In this document: piece by piece, positions 45,675 to 55,991 of the stretch
How the letters are laid out: each line of letters starts with the position of its first letter
Position numbering within the stretch: position 1 is the stretch's first letter
Assembly: GCA_014871385.1 (NCBI GenBank)
Contig: CM026426.1
Location: 19,354,270 to 19,418,269 of the forward strand
Length of the DNA stretch: 64,000 nt
Direction: 5' to 3'
Origin: Ceratodon purpureus
Lineage: Eukaryota; Streptophyta; Bryopsida; Pseudoditrichales; Ditrichaceae
Made by a program: the position numbers and the translations under genes
Notes under the pieces: generated by a model
Database searches by the model: none
What the model saw: only the letters and a program-made list of their open reading frames with translations
What the model was told of the DNA's origin: nothing

Positions 45675-48502
45675 ATGCATAGATCCACTCGCTCAAAAAC
45701 CCCATCTTTAGCTTCCCCTTTCATACCTAGGCTACTACATTCCAAATCTTCGAAGACTAAGGGGTTTGATTCAATTGGAGGAGAAGTGGAGAATATTGAT
45801 AGCTTAGAAAATCCTATTGGGGAATTTGTGGACGTCAACCAAGGCACAGCTAGTCCACTCCTTAGCCCTACCAGTTCTGACTTTCGAAACAACCAAGACC
45901 TAGGTGGAATTAGACACTTAAATATACCTGGCCCGTCTCTTGTTTCGCCGATGGCTACTGGAGGTGCAGTTCCAGGTGGAGGAAGGCCACCTCCTCCACC
46001 TCCTCCAGCTCCTGCCAATCCCTTGGTTCAACCAAGGGGCTTACCGATTGTGGTATCCGGAGGTTTGCAAGCGGCCCCTATGCCCCCTAACCTCCCCAGT
46101 TTCAGAGGAAGAAAGGATGAAGACCCTTCAATGCATGTGGAGCGCTTCATAGAGTTGCTGACTACTTGCCTTATTTCCGATCACCGCTACTTCTTAGTGT
46201 GGTTTCCTACCACACTTAAAGACTCTGCCTATGAATGGTACCGGGCAAAAGCATGGTAAAGTGGTCTACAAAAGTGCTTAGCTATTTGCCAGTTTCAGCC
46301 CTTTTGAAAAAATTGCACAAAAGTGATGGAAAGATGTAATTGAAGTCAACTTTTTTTGCTAATATGGATTCTCAACTTGTTTTTCTACAACTTGGAAAAG
46401 TTTCGTGCAAAGTAGACACTTTAAAGTTATTGTATGAAGGCTTTAAATCCAAGCAAAGTGAATGCAGTCATTTGGAAAAGTGAACATAACGGTTTAGGGT
46501 TTTGTCCGAAATCACTTTTAATTTCGCGGTGCCCTCTGTATGTTTAAGAGGTATTCTAAAATAGTCAATTCATATACTCATTAATTTGTTTAGCGTTCCA
46601 AAAGTACCGCAAGGATGTTTTTTAAGAGGGTCACTTCCGCGGTACTCTTCGTGCGTTCTTTTTCACCGAACATTGTTTTTTAAATTGATAAAAACATCCT
46701 CTAAAGATAATAGAGGGCCCCAAATGAAGAAATCAAGACTTTGGAAAAGTTCATTTTCATGATTTAGAAGTAGTGGTCAAATTTAGTTTCAATTTAGGAT
46801 GTTCTTTCTATGAAGATGTGTGAAAGATACCTTATGACACCCTAGAAAGTGACTAAAATGCTCAAAAACTACACCAAAATGCTCAAAATCAGCTTTGAGC
46901 TTTAAAAAACAGCACACTTCATATCACTTCTTAGTGATCACATTTTGCACTTTGTGGTCCACTTTACCGTGCTTACATCCTACCGCAACCATGCAGCATC
47001 AACATTTCGAGATTGGGATGAGCTTATGAGGGCTTTCTTGGAGCAGTATAGGCCTGAAGTAGGCCAAAGTGCAGCATTGACTGCCTTGGCAAATTTTAGG
47101 CAAGGAAAGGATGAAGATATCTTATCTTATATCTGTAGATTTGAGCATGTAGTCACTCGCTTTGTAGGTAATTTGCTCACAGATGATACCCTAAGACATT
47201 TTTTCCTTCAAGGTTTTTATCAGGAGAAAACTGTGAGGGAAATCCTTCAAGCTAGGCCTACTACTTTACAAGAGGCTAAAGAGGCTGCTAGGACAGTGGC
47301 AGCAGTTGCTATGGAACACAAGAAGCTTTGGAGGAGGGAAAATGAGAGTATCCCTAGTTTTATCCCCATTCATGCTCGTGACAAGTCAGGCTCAGTGGAA
47401 TCTCTTCCTATCCCTTCAAATTATCCACCGCAGGTGATAGATCCCATTCCTTTGAGTGTTAGAGTTCCTGCATCTCTACCTACCTTGACTTATGAGCCCG
47501 ATTGGCGCCAAGAGATGAAGAAGGAAATTCAAGACGCTCAGAAGGGATTTCAGGAGCAACTTCAACTTCAGATGAGGACTATGACTGATCAGATGGCCTT
47601 GCTGTTGAGAAATCAGAGTTCTAGTGGCCCACCTCCTCAAATTGAGTCTGGTAGACATGCCTCGGGGTCGTGGTGTAATTCTTGTAGGGAAAATGGACAT
47701 ACGATGCAATTTTGCACCATATTCCCTCAACACCCTAACCTTTACCAGCCTCCACACAGAAACCAACAATTTAGTCAGCAACAGGATTCAAGGCCCCCAC
47801 CACGATGGGATATTTGCCATTCTTGTGGAAAACGACATCCTCCTCAATCTTGTTGGATAGAAAATCGAGTGGTGTGTGGAAATTGTGGGGGAAATCATCC
47901 TACTCATTGATATACGTCTAGAGACAAGGTTATTCCGATGAAGCCATTGGTGGGGAATTTTGCACAACAATCTATGGAGAATCAGAGGGGGTCTAGAAAT
48001 CCCCCACATGACAATAACCTTCATCCCCCTAACATGTATTATGATTACAATAATCATAGGCAGAATCACCAACCACCTCAGGGTTTGCAGACTAAGCAAG
48101 GTTTTGTGCCTTTAGGTCAGAATCAAGGCCAGTCTAATCAGGATGCGCGTTTTGCATCCAATACCTTTCTTTCTACCACTGCTACATTGACAGAGATTGG
48201 ATCTCAAGGTGCCCCACAAAGTTCTACTTCGACTCAGTCGCATTTTGTGTCACATGAGCCTGTTATTACACCTGAAGTGACTCATCTTTCACTTCCTGCT
48301 CATGCAGTACTGACACGGGCTCAAAGGGTTAACCAACCTTTTGTAGAACCTGAATCTAAGAGTGTCTCCGATGACTCACTGCACTTATCTGAATTGGACA
48401 ACGTTATTCAGAAGGCTTTCAAAAACACCAGGAAAGCTAACATGAAAGCACCTTCCATTGATCCAGTGATGTTGGATCCCCCGTCCTCTGAAGAAGATGG
48501 AG
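45675..48502 (+). pseudogene. Gag region of the gypsy element (interrupted)
   Basis: The first part encodes a capsid-type retrotransposon gag start with a Pro-rich stretch and RKDEDPSMHVERFIELLTTC. After the 0.7-kb insertion the gag domain continues with FRDWDELMRAFLEQYRPEVG and LSYICRFEHVVTRFVGNLLT. Zinc-knuckle-like pairs (CHSCGKRHPPQSC and CGNCGGNHPTH) follow. This is a fossil of the Ty3/gypsy family, and the region is broken. Confidence 0.85.
46244..46980. mobile_element. Non-autonomous DNA element (MITE-like), 737 bp, nested in gag
   Basis: Inverted ends share GCATGGTAAAGTGG at 46251 and CCACTTTACCGTGC at 46960, extending imperfectly to GG..CC at the edges. TACCG stands directly outside both ends (46239-46243 and 46981-46985) as a likely 5-bp target duplication. 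No protein is encoded. The superfamily is unclear. Confidence 0.75.
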
Positions 48503-49557
48503 TGTAGAAGGACGTGGTATCCGTATTCCTCCGGAAGGCACTTAATTCACACTAAATACCCTCCAAAGTGAACCACTCCGTGTTCGTTCCCACGAAGACC
48601 TATAGTTTTCCTCCTTTTAGATCCTAACGGAAATCACCACCCGTATCCAACCGTATTCCGTCTTTCGGCCGGTTGGCCGAATCCGGTAGTTTTTGCCTCG
48701 TTCCTATTTTCCGGCTTTTTAGACTAGTGGCCGGTTCCCACTGATCCGTCTATCCTTTCAAGTGGCTGGATTTTCCACCGTCCCGTGACTTAAAGTGGCT
48801 GGACACCCCACTGTTCCTATCTACCACCCGAGAAGTGGAGTAATAATCCTTCCGTATGACTAGGTACCGGTCCGGATAACTACTCAGTATCGGTTATGGA
48901 TACGGAAATCATACTACAATGACATCACCTTACGGCTGCACGGTATTCTACTATACTATCTCCCTTCCGGATTGGTTCGCAGTAGGACATCCGGCTTTTA
49001 TCCCATCTACAGGAAGCGACCGGTCCGTTTCCGGATCCCGGTGTACACACCGCTCTCCGTGTCCTTGAGACTACCAGCCCTACTGCAGTACGTCTCTCCT
49101 TCCCTACGGACTCCTTCCGCGACTGGAAACCGTAAACACTCGACGCTTGACACCTCTCCAGTCTCTCCGAGCGCTCTCTAGATTATCCCACTGTTCAACA
49201 CTCCTCCGGAACACTACTGAAGACAATAGTACCAACAAACCATACGGCAACGGACTCGTCAGCAGCCGGTTGACACAACAATTCCAAAGGTATATTCTCA
49301 ATTGCAACAACAAAACGGCGTACAAAACAAGGCCCCGGCCTTGGAAAAACGTCCTGCTTAAATACTAACACTATCGATCCTAAAGCGACCAAGTGGCCCA
49401 CCGAGATCCAGAAATTCCGGATCTTGGATCCGGGAATCCCGGACCGGTGGCCGCCTTCTATTCCTAGTTAGTGCCGCTACCTATCCGGATTGGCAGCCGG
49501 GTGCACTTGAGCCCCATCGTTAGTCGCTGCCATTTTATCCGGTCCTTATCCTAACTT

Positions 49558-50124
49558 CTACTCCTTGTGCTTATCGAAGCGGGGACTGTGCCGGGTTCCA
49601 TCCATCCGTTCCTTCTTCTGTACCTTCTTCAGCCTCTTCAACGAGGGGCCTTCTTCCGGAGCATCAGCTGCCGACGGGTCGCTGGCCTTCCGGGATCGTC
49701 CTGCTTGAACCGCCGGGGATGGAGATCGTGCCGCCACCGGAACTGCGCTCAGATCCACTTGGAGATTTTCCGGAGATCCCTCTACCGGCATAAAGTCTTC
49801 CGGTGGTGGGCCTCGGGCCGGTTCCAGCGGGATGTTTCCGGGGTTAACAGTCTCGATTCCTGCCAAATTGGGCAGAGTGTGCAAACTGCTCAAGGTATCC
49901 GGAATAGGATCCTCCAGCGGCTGTCCTATATCCTGTTGGACTGACCGGATGGTCGACCGTACCGGCGAGGCTGGAGGTGGCACCGGCACCGGTTCCCTGG
50001 GTGGGGCCGGTAGTCTGGGCTCCTCCCGATCTGCCGGTGGCTCTGGTGGTCTTGACGGACCGGCCTTTGCGGCACTGATGATCTCCACCATATTCTTCAT
50101 CTGCACCCAAGTGTCCCTCATCAC
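49558..50124 (-). CDS. Pro-rich second ORF of the nested element
   Basis: This 188-residue frame starts MMRDTWVQMKNMVEIISAAK, has a long Pro/Glu/Arg-rich middle, and ends in a basic stretch (SLKRLKKVQKKERMDG). It lies seven bases beyond the stop of the preceding ORF. No domain is recognised. Confidence 0.35.
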   Translation of the reverse strand: MMRDTWVQMKNMVEIISAAKAGPSRPPEPPADREEPRLPAPPREPVPVPPPASPVRSTIRSVQQDIGQPLEDPIPDTLSSLHTLPNLAGIETVNPGNIPLEPARGPPPEDFMPVEGSPENLQVDLSAVPVAARSPSPAVQAGRSRKASDPSAADAPEEGPSLKRLKKVQKKERMDGTRHSPRFDKHKE

Positions 50125-50130
50125 CTGCGT

Positions 50131-51309
50131 CTAGTCGTGCATGAACGTCACAATCTTCGTTACAGTCGGATCCGGCTGACGGGTCAAGAAGGCTTGGTAA
50201 ACGGCGCACTGATTGGCCACATCCACCGGAAGGGCTAAAGTGGCCTTGATCTCGACGACCGACTGGATGGCTTCGGATGCCCGGTCACGGGCATCACTGT
50301 AATCCTTCTGGGCATCACGCACCTCCTGCTCGAGCTTGTGAATCCTCTCCCGGTACTGCTCTAGCCGGTCCATGTGCTTGGTCTGGAGACTGGCCAAGTC
50401 CCGGTGCTTGCAAAGAATATTCAGGCACTCCTCCAACCGATCCGAACCCGTAAGGGCAATTACCTCCTTAGCCAACCGGCCCTCCGTCTGCCTAGTCGAC
50501 TGTAGGAACCGAGCATACGTCGACACCTGCTCCGAAAGGTTAACTAAGTCCTGGCACGGGTCTCCGGTGTGCTCCGGTGGTCCGGTGGGTTTTTGGACTT
50601 CCGTGTTCAAGGTTCGCTTGGTCGGGGTGGGAGTCCGAGGTGATCCGGACGGCTGTCCCTTCTCTGGGCTAGGACGGGGTCTCTTAGCCGGCGTGGGAGA
50701 GACCTCGATAACATCATCATCATCGTCCTGATCGGACACCTCTTTCGGTTCGGCGTACTGCTGCAGGCTCTTGATTTCATCGTACTCCCGGATCTCCTTA
50801 GGGCTCAACATCCCCCGGTGACGGTAGAGGTGAATGAGGAAAGACGGAAGGCAGGTGGTCTGTTTCTTGGTCTTCCGGAGATTGGCTACCTGCCGGTCGA
50901 CTATCGTCTTTATCATGAGGCCCCAATCTACCGAGAACTCACCGATCATGGCCCCAATGAAAACGGACGCCCACTTGATGGTTATCCGTTTGGGCTTTTC
51001 CGGATGGAAAATAGGGTTCATAAACCCTACGACCCTCCGGGCCTCCGGATCCGTGATGTCATCCAGCTCCCATCCTTCTCTCCGGTCTCCGGGCCCCTTG
51101 ATATACCCCCACACAAACTCCCGGGTCTTCGGTGCTGAGATCTCTCCAGCGTTCTTGAAACCATACGTCTCCCTCCAGAGTTGTGCCGTCCACTGCTCCG
51201 TTTCTCCCCGTATGGTTCCTCGATTTTCGGGATTCTTGACGAGGATATCCTGGGCCGGAATGGAATGTTTCCAACCCCATGCCTTGTCCAGTAGGAGCTC
51301 ACAGCCCAT
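50131..51309 (-). CDS. Plant transposon-protein-like ORF (PF20167-like) in the nested element
   Basis: An open frame of 392 residues begins MGCELLLDKAWGWKHSIPAQ and contains WASVFIGAMIGEFSVDWGLM and KQTTCLPSFLIHLYRHRGML. These resemble the 'putative plant transposon protein' domain found in non-autonomous plant retroelements. A Pro/Ser/Asp-rich linker and a long coiled coil (ERIHKLEQEVRDAQKDYSDA) follow. A second minus-strand frame (50124-49558), rich in Pro and Glu with a basic end, lies directly downstream. Function is unknown. Confidence 0.5.
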   Translation of the reverse strand: MGCELLLDKAWGWKHSIPAQDILVKNPENRGTIRGETEQWTAQLWRETYGFKNAGEISAPKTREFVWGYIKGPGDRREGWELDDITDPEARRVVGFMNPIFHPEKPKRITIKWASVFIGAMIGEFSVDWGLMIKTIVDRQVANLRKTKKQTTCLPSFLIHLYRHRGMLSPKEIREYDEIKSLQQYAEPKEVSDQDDDDDVIEVSPTPAKRPRPSPEKGQPSGSPRTPTPTKRTLNTEVQKPTGPPEHTGDPCQDLVNLSEQVSTYARFLQSTRQTEGRLAKEVIALTGSDRLEECLNILCKHRDLASLQTKHMDRLEQYRERIHKLEQEVRDAQKDYSDARDRASEAIQSVVEIKATLALPVDVANQCAVYQAFLTRQPDPTVTKIVTFMHD

Positions 51310-52020
51310 GGCTTCTAAAGCAGTCCGGAGGAGCTCCTTCTCTCAGTCGTCTACCGGCATCAACGGCATGACCCGTTGTACCCTGAACAACTATCCTTCC
51401 TCCGCCGGTTCCTTCCCCTTTCTACCCATTTTGCTAAGTCCTCCTCACCGTCACTCCGGTAACACCTGCACGCACGATCCTCACCACAATCCCTCACCTA
51501 ACGGAAACACTTCCGTCTCACCGTCTCTCTCTTACCGTCCAACCCTAACTGCGCCCTCCGCCGTGGAACCCAAGGACCCAGCGCGCCACAAAATGACAAA
51601 AGAAAGGAGGAGCACGGCTGCTCTTCCTCCTTTTATACCTGCCCTCACGCCCACCCGTTCGTAGCTCATCATGACGGACGGTCGTAGCCTTTCATCATTG
51701 GACGGTCGCGACCGGCGGCGCTTTAATGGTCGCAGCCATTCTTCCCGCGTGCCTCGTACCTTTCGGTGGTTACCCTTAAGTCTGCGGTGTCAGGGTTCTG
51801 TCACACGGACGGTGCTTCCTCTCCTTCACCACAGACGACCGGATCTCACCCGGCTAACCTTCCGGTTCTCTCTATTTTATTCGGCCAACCGTCTTAACCG
51901 GTTGTTTTACTTATCTAAGTAGTATTTCCGTATTCCTAACAAAATTTTTTTTAAATTTTTATCATTTTCCTACCGGAATTAGTATTCCGGTGTGTAAACC
52001 GTGGAAACCACTTTCCACAT

Positions 52021-53439
52021 GGAGATGAAAATCTTGAGTCACTAGGACCAACTTGGGAGGGGCCACAAATTCCCATTCATGAAGAAGGGGTAAAAGTTCC
52101 TCTATCGATCTCTACCATTAGACCTTATGACCTTTGGGAAGACCTAGATGAGTTAAAGGCTAATATTTCTATAGCCCAAGTTCTCCAGTTGGCACCTTCT
52201 ATGTGCAAAGGATTGAAGAAGAAGAAAACAACATCTAAGAGAGTGAAGGTGAAAACCAACCTAGCTGCTAGAATAGGCACATCTCGGAAGTCTTTGAAGA
52301 AGGTATTTGAGGTTCGAGCAGTGGAGATTGAAGCCACAATTGTGGACAAGGTTTTGCCAAGGGTGTTGGTTGATGGAGGTAGTGGTGTTAACATCATGTC
52401 TCTTCGTACCATGGAGCAGTTAGGGCTAGAAATGACTGGGCCCTCACCCATTGTGATCAACATGGCCAATCAGGCACGAGAGGCACCACTTGGTCAGATT
52501 TCGGGGTGCAAAGTCAGCACGGGAGGGGAAGAATATACACTTACCTTCCAAGTTATTCGAATGCATTCCAACAGGAATTCCTTTCCTTTACTTTTAGGAA
52601 GGCCGTGGTTGAGGGCAGCCAATGCCAAGGTAAATTGGATTGGAGAAAAACCTCATATCATTTATGGTACAGAGGCTAATCTTACCAAAGTCTACATTCA
52701 ACCTACCTATCCTGTGAACTCAGGATTTTCTGGCTCATCTTCAGAGGGTGAAGATCATGTACCACGTGAAGTGATGAAGACTATAGAAGGGGCCAAATTG
52801 GCACTTACCAAAATAGCAAATCCCACGACTTCTTTCCCATTAAGGTGCTTAGGCCCTAGTCTATATGAGTGGGAAGATGATGGTGAACTGTCCACTTGGT
52901 TAGCCGATCACCCCTACACTGAATCTGAGCCCTCCATGGATGTTTTCTTCATGGAAGAACTTGAGTATGGTCCATGCGGTGACATCAATTTAGCTATTCT
53001 TGTAGATGACATTTCCTACAAGGATGTATGTGAGGTTACATTGGATGGCACACAATTATCTACTCTAGAGTCCATCTTGGATGAAGAGGCTCTCATTTCG
53101 CCACTTCATTTCAGAACCACTGCATCAGGGTTACAAGTAGGAAATGATTTACCCATTTACCCTCCAATTCCTAATGATTGGTATAAGGGTCCAACGGAAC
53201 AACCACATGCTAGCCCAACTGATTGGCAAGAGATGGATATTTCATTTGAAGGTGAAGAACCACGAATGATCAAGGTTGGGAAGCAACTTACGAAGGAGGA
53301 ATTAGAACCTTATAGAGCCTTGGTCATGGAGTATCGTGACATCTTTGCTTGGTCCTATAAGGAACTCAAGGGCATTCCTCTAGAGGTAGTACAACACCAC
53401 ATTCCTTTGATCCCTGGTTCAATTCCCATTTGGCTATGA
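52021..53439 (+). pseudogene. Gypsy protease region
   Basis: The frame holds an aspartic protease core, VLVDGGSGVNIMSLRTMEQL with LLLGRPWLRAANAKVNW, followed by a linker toward reverse transcriptase (KEELEPYRALVMEYRDIFAW). It belongs to the surrounding Ty3/gypsy element and is a fossil. Confidence 0.88.
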
Positions 53440-54568
53440 ACTTTATACTTTCATCGGTGGTTATTCAGGTTATAACCAGATCTCCATCAAACCTGAGGAC
53501 TACCACAAGACAGCCTTTACTACTCCTTCGGGCACCTTCATTTATGTAGTCATGCCATTCAGATTGTGCAATGCACCAGCAACTTTCCAAAGGGCTATGA
53601 CTTATGCCTATCCTGACCTTCTACACACATCTATGACGCTGTTCATAGATGATTTCAGTACCCAATCCTTAATAGAGGAGCATTTGGCATGTGTTAGAGA
53701 AATTTTTGAGCGATGTAGAAGAGTTGGCATAGCTCTTAACCCAGACAAAATCTTTTTAGCGGTTTTAAGGGGTGTTTTGTTAGGCTATGTGGTCTCTAAA
53801 GCTGGAAGAGAGCCAGATCCTGAGAAGGTCAAGGTGATAACTAACTTACCTCCACCTACAGATGTTAAAGTGGTTCAAAGGACTCTTGGACACTTGGGTT
53901 GGTATCGAGAATTGATCCCAGATTATGCCACAATTTCCATGCCAATCAATTGCTTGCAACAGAAGGCAGTGAAGTTTGAGTGGATTCCAGAATGCCAGGA
54001 GGCATTAGACACCCTCAAAACCAAAGTCAGTACCTTCCCAGTCTTGAAACCTCCGGATTGGAATTTGCCTTTTCACATTTATTGTGATGCTTCTTCCACA
54101 GCTGTTGGAAGTGCATTGTGTCAGCCAACAGGAGAGAAGGGGAGAGATTATCTTGTAGCATTTGCCAGCCGCCAGTTGAATCCAGCTGAGAAAAACTACA
54201 CTACCACTGAGAGAGAGTGTTTGGCCATGGTGTTCTCTTTGAAGAAGTTCCGCCATTATCTGCTACTAAACAAAGTAGTCTTCTTTGTGGACCACATGGC
54301 TATCAAGTACTTGGTGAACAAACCAGAACTCAGTGGTAGGCTTGCTCGATGGGTGCTCTTATTAGAAGAGTTTGACTACACCGTGGAGTACAAACCAGGG
54401 AAGAGACATTTACAGGCAGATCATCTATCTAGGATACCGGGAGAGCCAACCATCACCCCCATTGATGACAAATTGATAGATGAAGATCTTTTCTTGGTTT
54501 CATCTTCTCAACTTGGTACCAAAACATTGCGGAGTTTCTTCAAACTCAGCAAATGCCTGCTAACTTGA
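53440..54568 (+). pseudogene. Gypsy reverse transcriptase and RNase H region
   Basis: MPFRLCNAPATFQRAM, a YIDD-like LFIDDF, and LGHLGWYRELIPDYA show the second half of reverse transcriptase. FHIYCDASSTAVGSALCQ, TTTERECLAMVFSLKKFRHY and GKRHLQADHLSR show RNase H. The region is broken, and the N-terminal part of the polymerase domain is not all present. Confidence 0.9.
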
Positions 54569-55398
54569 GTAAGAATGATCGAGGGAAGGTGCGCATTAAT
54601 AGTCGCCATTTTGCCATCATCGGTAATCGTTTATACCGTCGTGGAGTGGATGACATCCTCCGGAGATGCGTGAATTCCACTATGATACCCACCATTTTGG
54701 CTTCTTGTCATGATAGTGCTTGTGGAGGGCACTTTTCTGGCACCTTGACGGGCCGGAAGGCTTTACGGGCTGGTTACTATTGGCCTACTATGTTTCGAGA
54801 TGCCCATGATTACACCAAACGTTGTGATGCTTGCCAACGTTAGGCACGCAATGACCTTCGAATGGAGATGCCTCTTCATGTCTCTCTTCCTTTAGTTCCA
54901 TTTGAAAAATGGGGGATAGACTACATTGGAGAGGTTCATCCCCATTCTAGCAAAGGGATGAAACATATCGTGGTAGCTACGGAATACCTCACCAAATGGG
55001 CAGATGCCAAGGCTGTGAAGACCAACGATGCCAAGAGTGCTGCAACATTCTTGTTTGAACACGTGATCACACGTTTTGGATGTCCTAAGATCCTCATTAG
55101 TGATCGAGGTAAACACTTCCTCAATGAAGTCATTGAAAACTTGACTTCTCGGTTTCAGATTGACCACAGGAAAACCACTCCCTACCACCCTCAAACTAAT
55201 GGCCACACACAAAGAGTCAACCAAAGCTTGGCGACCATTTTGAGGAAAACCATTATAGATTCCAAACGAGATTGGGATGTCAAACTTCCTGCTGCGTTAT
55301 GGGCCTATAGAACTACGTTCAAAGTGACCACACTGGCTACTCCTTTCTCTTTGGTTTATGGAGTTGAAGCCGTTTTACCCATCGAATTCGAAGTTTAG
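54553..55398 (+). pseudogene. Gypsy integrase region
   Basis: The zinc-binding HHCC type segment (CHDSACGGHFSGT..CDACQR) precedes an integrase core with EKWGIDYIGEVHPHS, ISDRGKHFLNEVIENL and YHPQTNGHTQRVNQSLATIL. No chromodomain was seen. The region is broken and is a fossil. Confidence 0.92.
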
Positions 55399-55991
55399 TT
55401 CACCTTTCCCGTGACAATCTGGACAAATCAAGGAGACATGAACCTCATCTTTCATTTAGTGCCTTTGTCCACTATCTGATGGTTCATTTTTTAATGCTAG
55501 TCCAAAACCCTATCATTTATTAGTGAAGCACTAACATTCTCTTTTCATAGTCACTTTTCCATTTAGAAACTAATCTTTCCATTATTTACCTTCTTACCTT
55601 CCAACTAGTTGAAATTACTATCTTTCTGGAGTCCAAATTCACTCTGATGAAGGAGGAAGGTGGTTTTGAAAACTTTTTTGGCTATAGATTCAAACTGGTT
55701 CCGTCCAGGGAGAATGTGGGTATAACATTAAGCCTAGAAGCTAACTTTGAACTTCTAATTTTCCAATTTCTCTTTAATAATAGCGTCTAAACTACTTATA
55801 CTTCCAATTTATAGCTTACATTTTCCTTCTCCAATTCACTCAACTCTTCCTCTACAATTCTAAATACTACCTCTCTAATAACTCTTCTATTTTTTATCTT
55901 TTTATTTTTGAGAACTTTCTAGTCACTTGCCTACAAGCAAGAAGATCTAGAATCTCTCTCCTCTAACCAGTCCGCCATCATGGTCGCCATT
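55399..55991 (+). other. 3' internal region of the gypsy element
   Basis: It is noncoding and AT-rich. A purine stretch GGGAGAA directly followed by TGTGGGTATAACA at 55714 looks like a polypurine tract with an LTR start, so the 3' LTR may really begin there. The 5' repeat would then be shorter than the 3' repeat. Confidence 0.5.

Larger units (their letters stand above)
48503..52019 (-). mobile_element. Nested LTR-type element of about 3.5 kb, non-autonomous
   Basis: TGGAG lies at both edges (48498-48502 and 52020-52024), a 5-bp target duplication. The ends read TGTAGAAGG and CTTTCCACA, giving the TG..CA form of LTR-type elements. Distinct full LTRs were not recognised. Inside, only minus-strand ORFs without polymerase are seen, so it would depend on another element. 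Composition is richer in CCGG than the host gypsy element, marking it as foreign to it. It is treated as a fossil. Confidence 0.7.
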
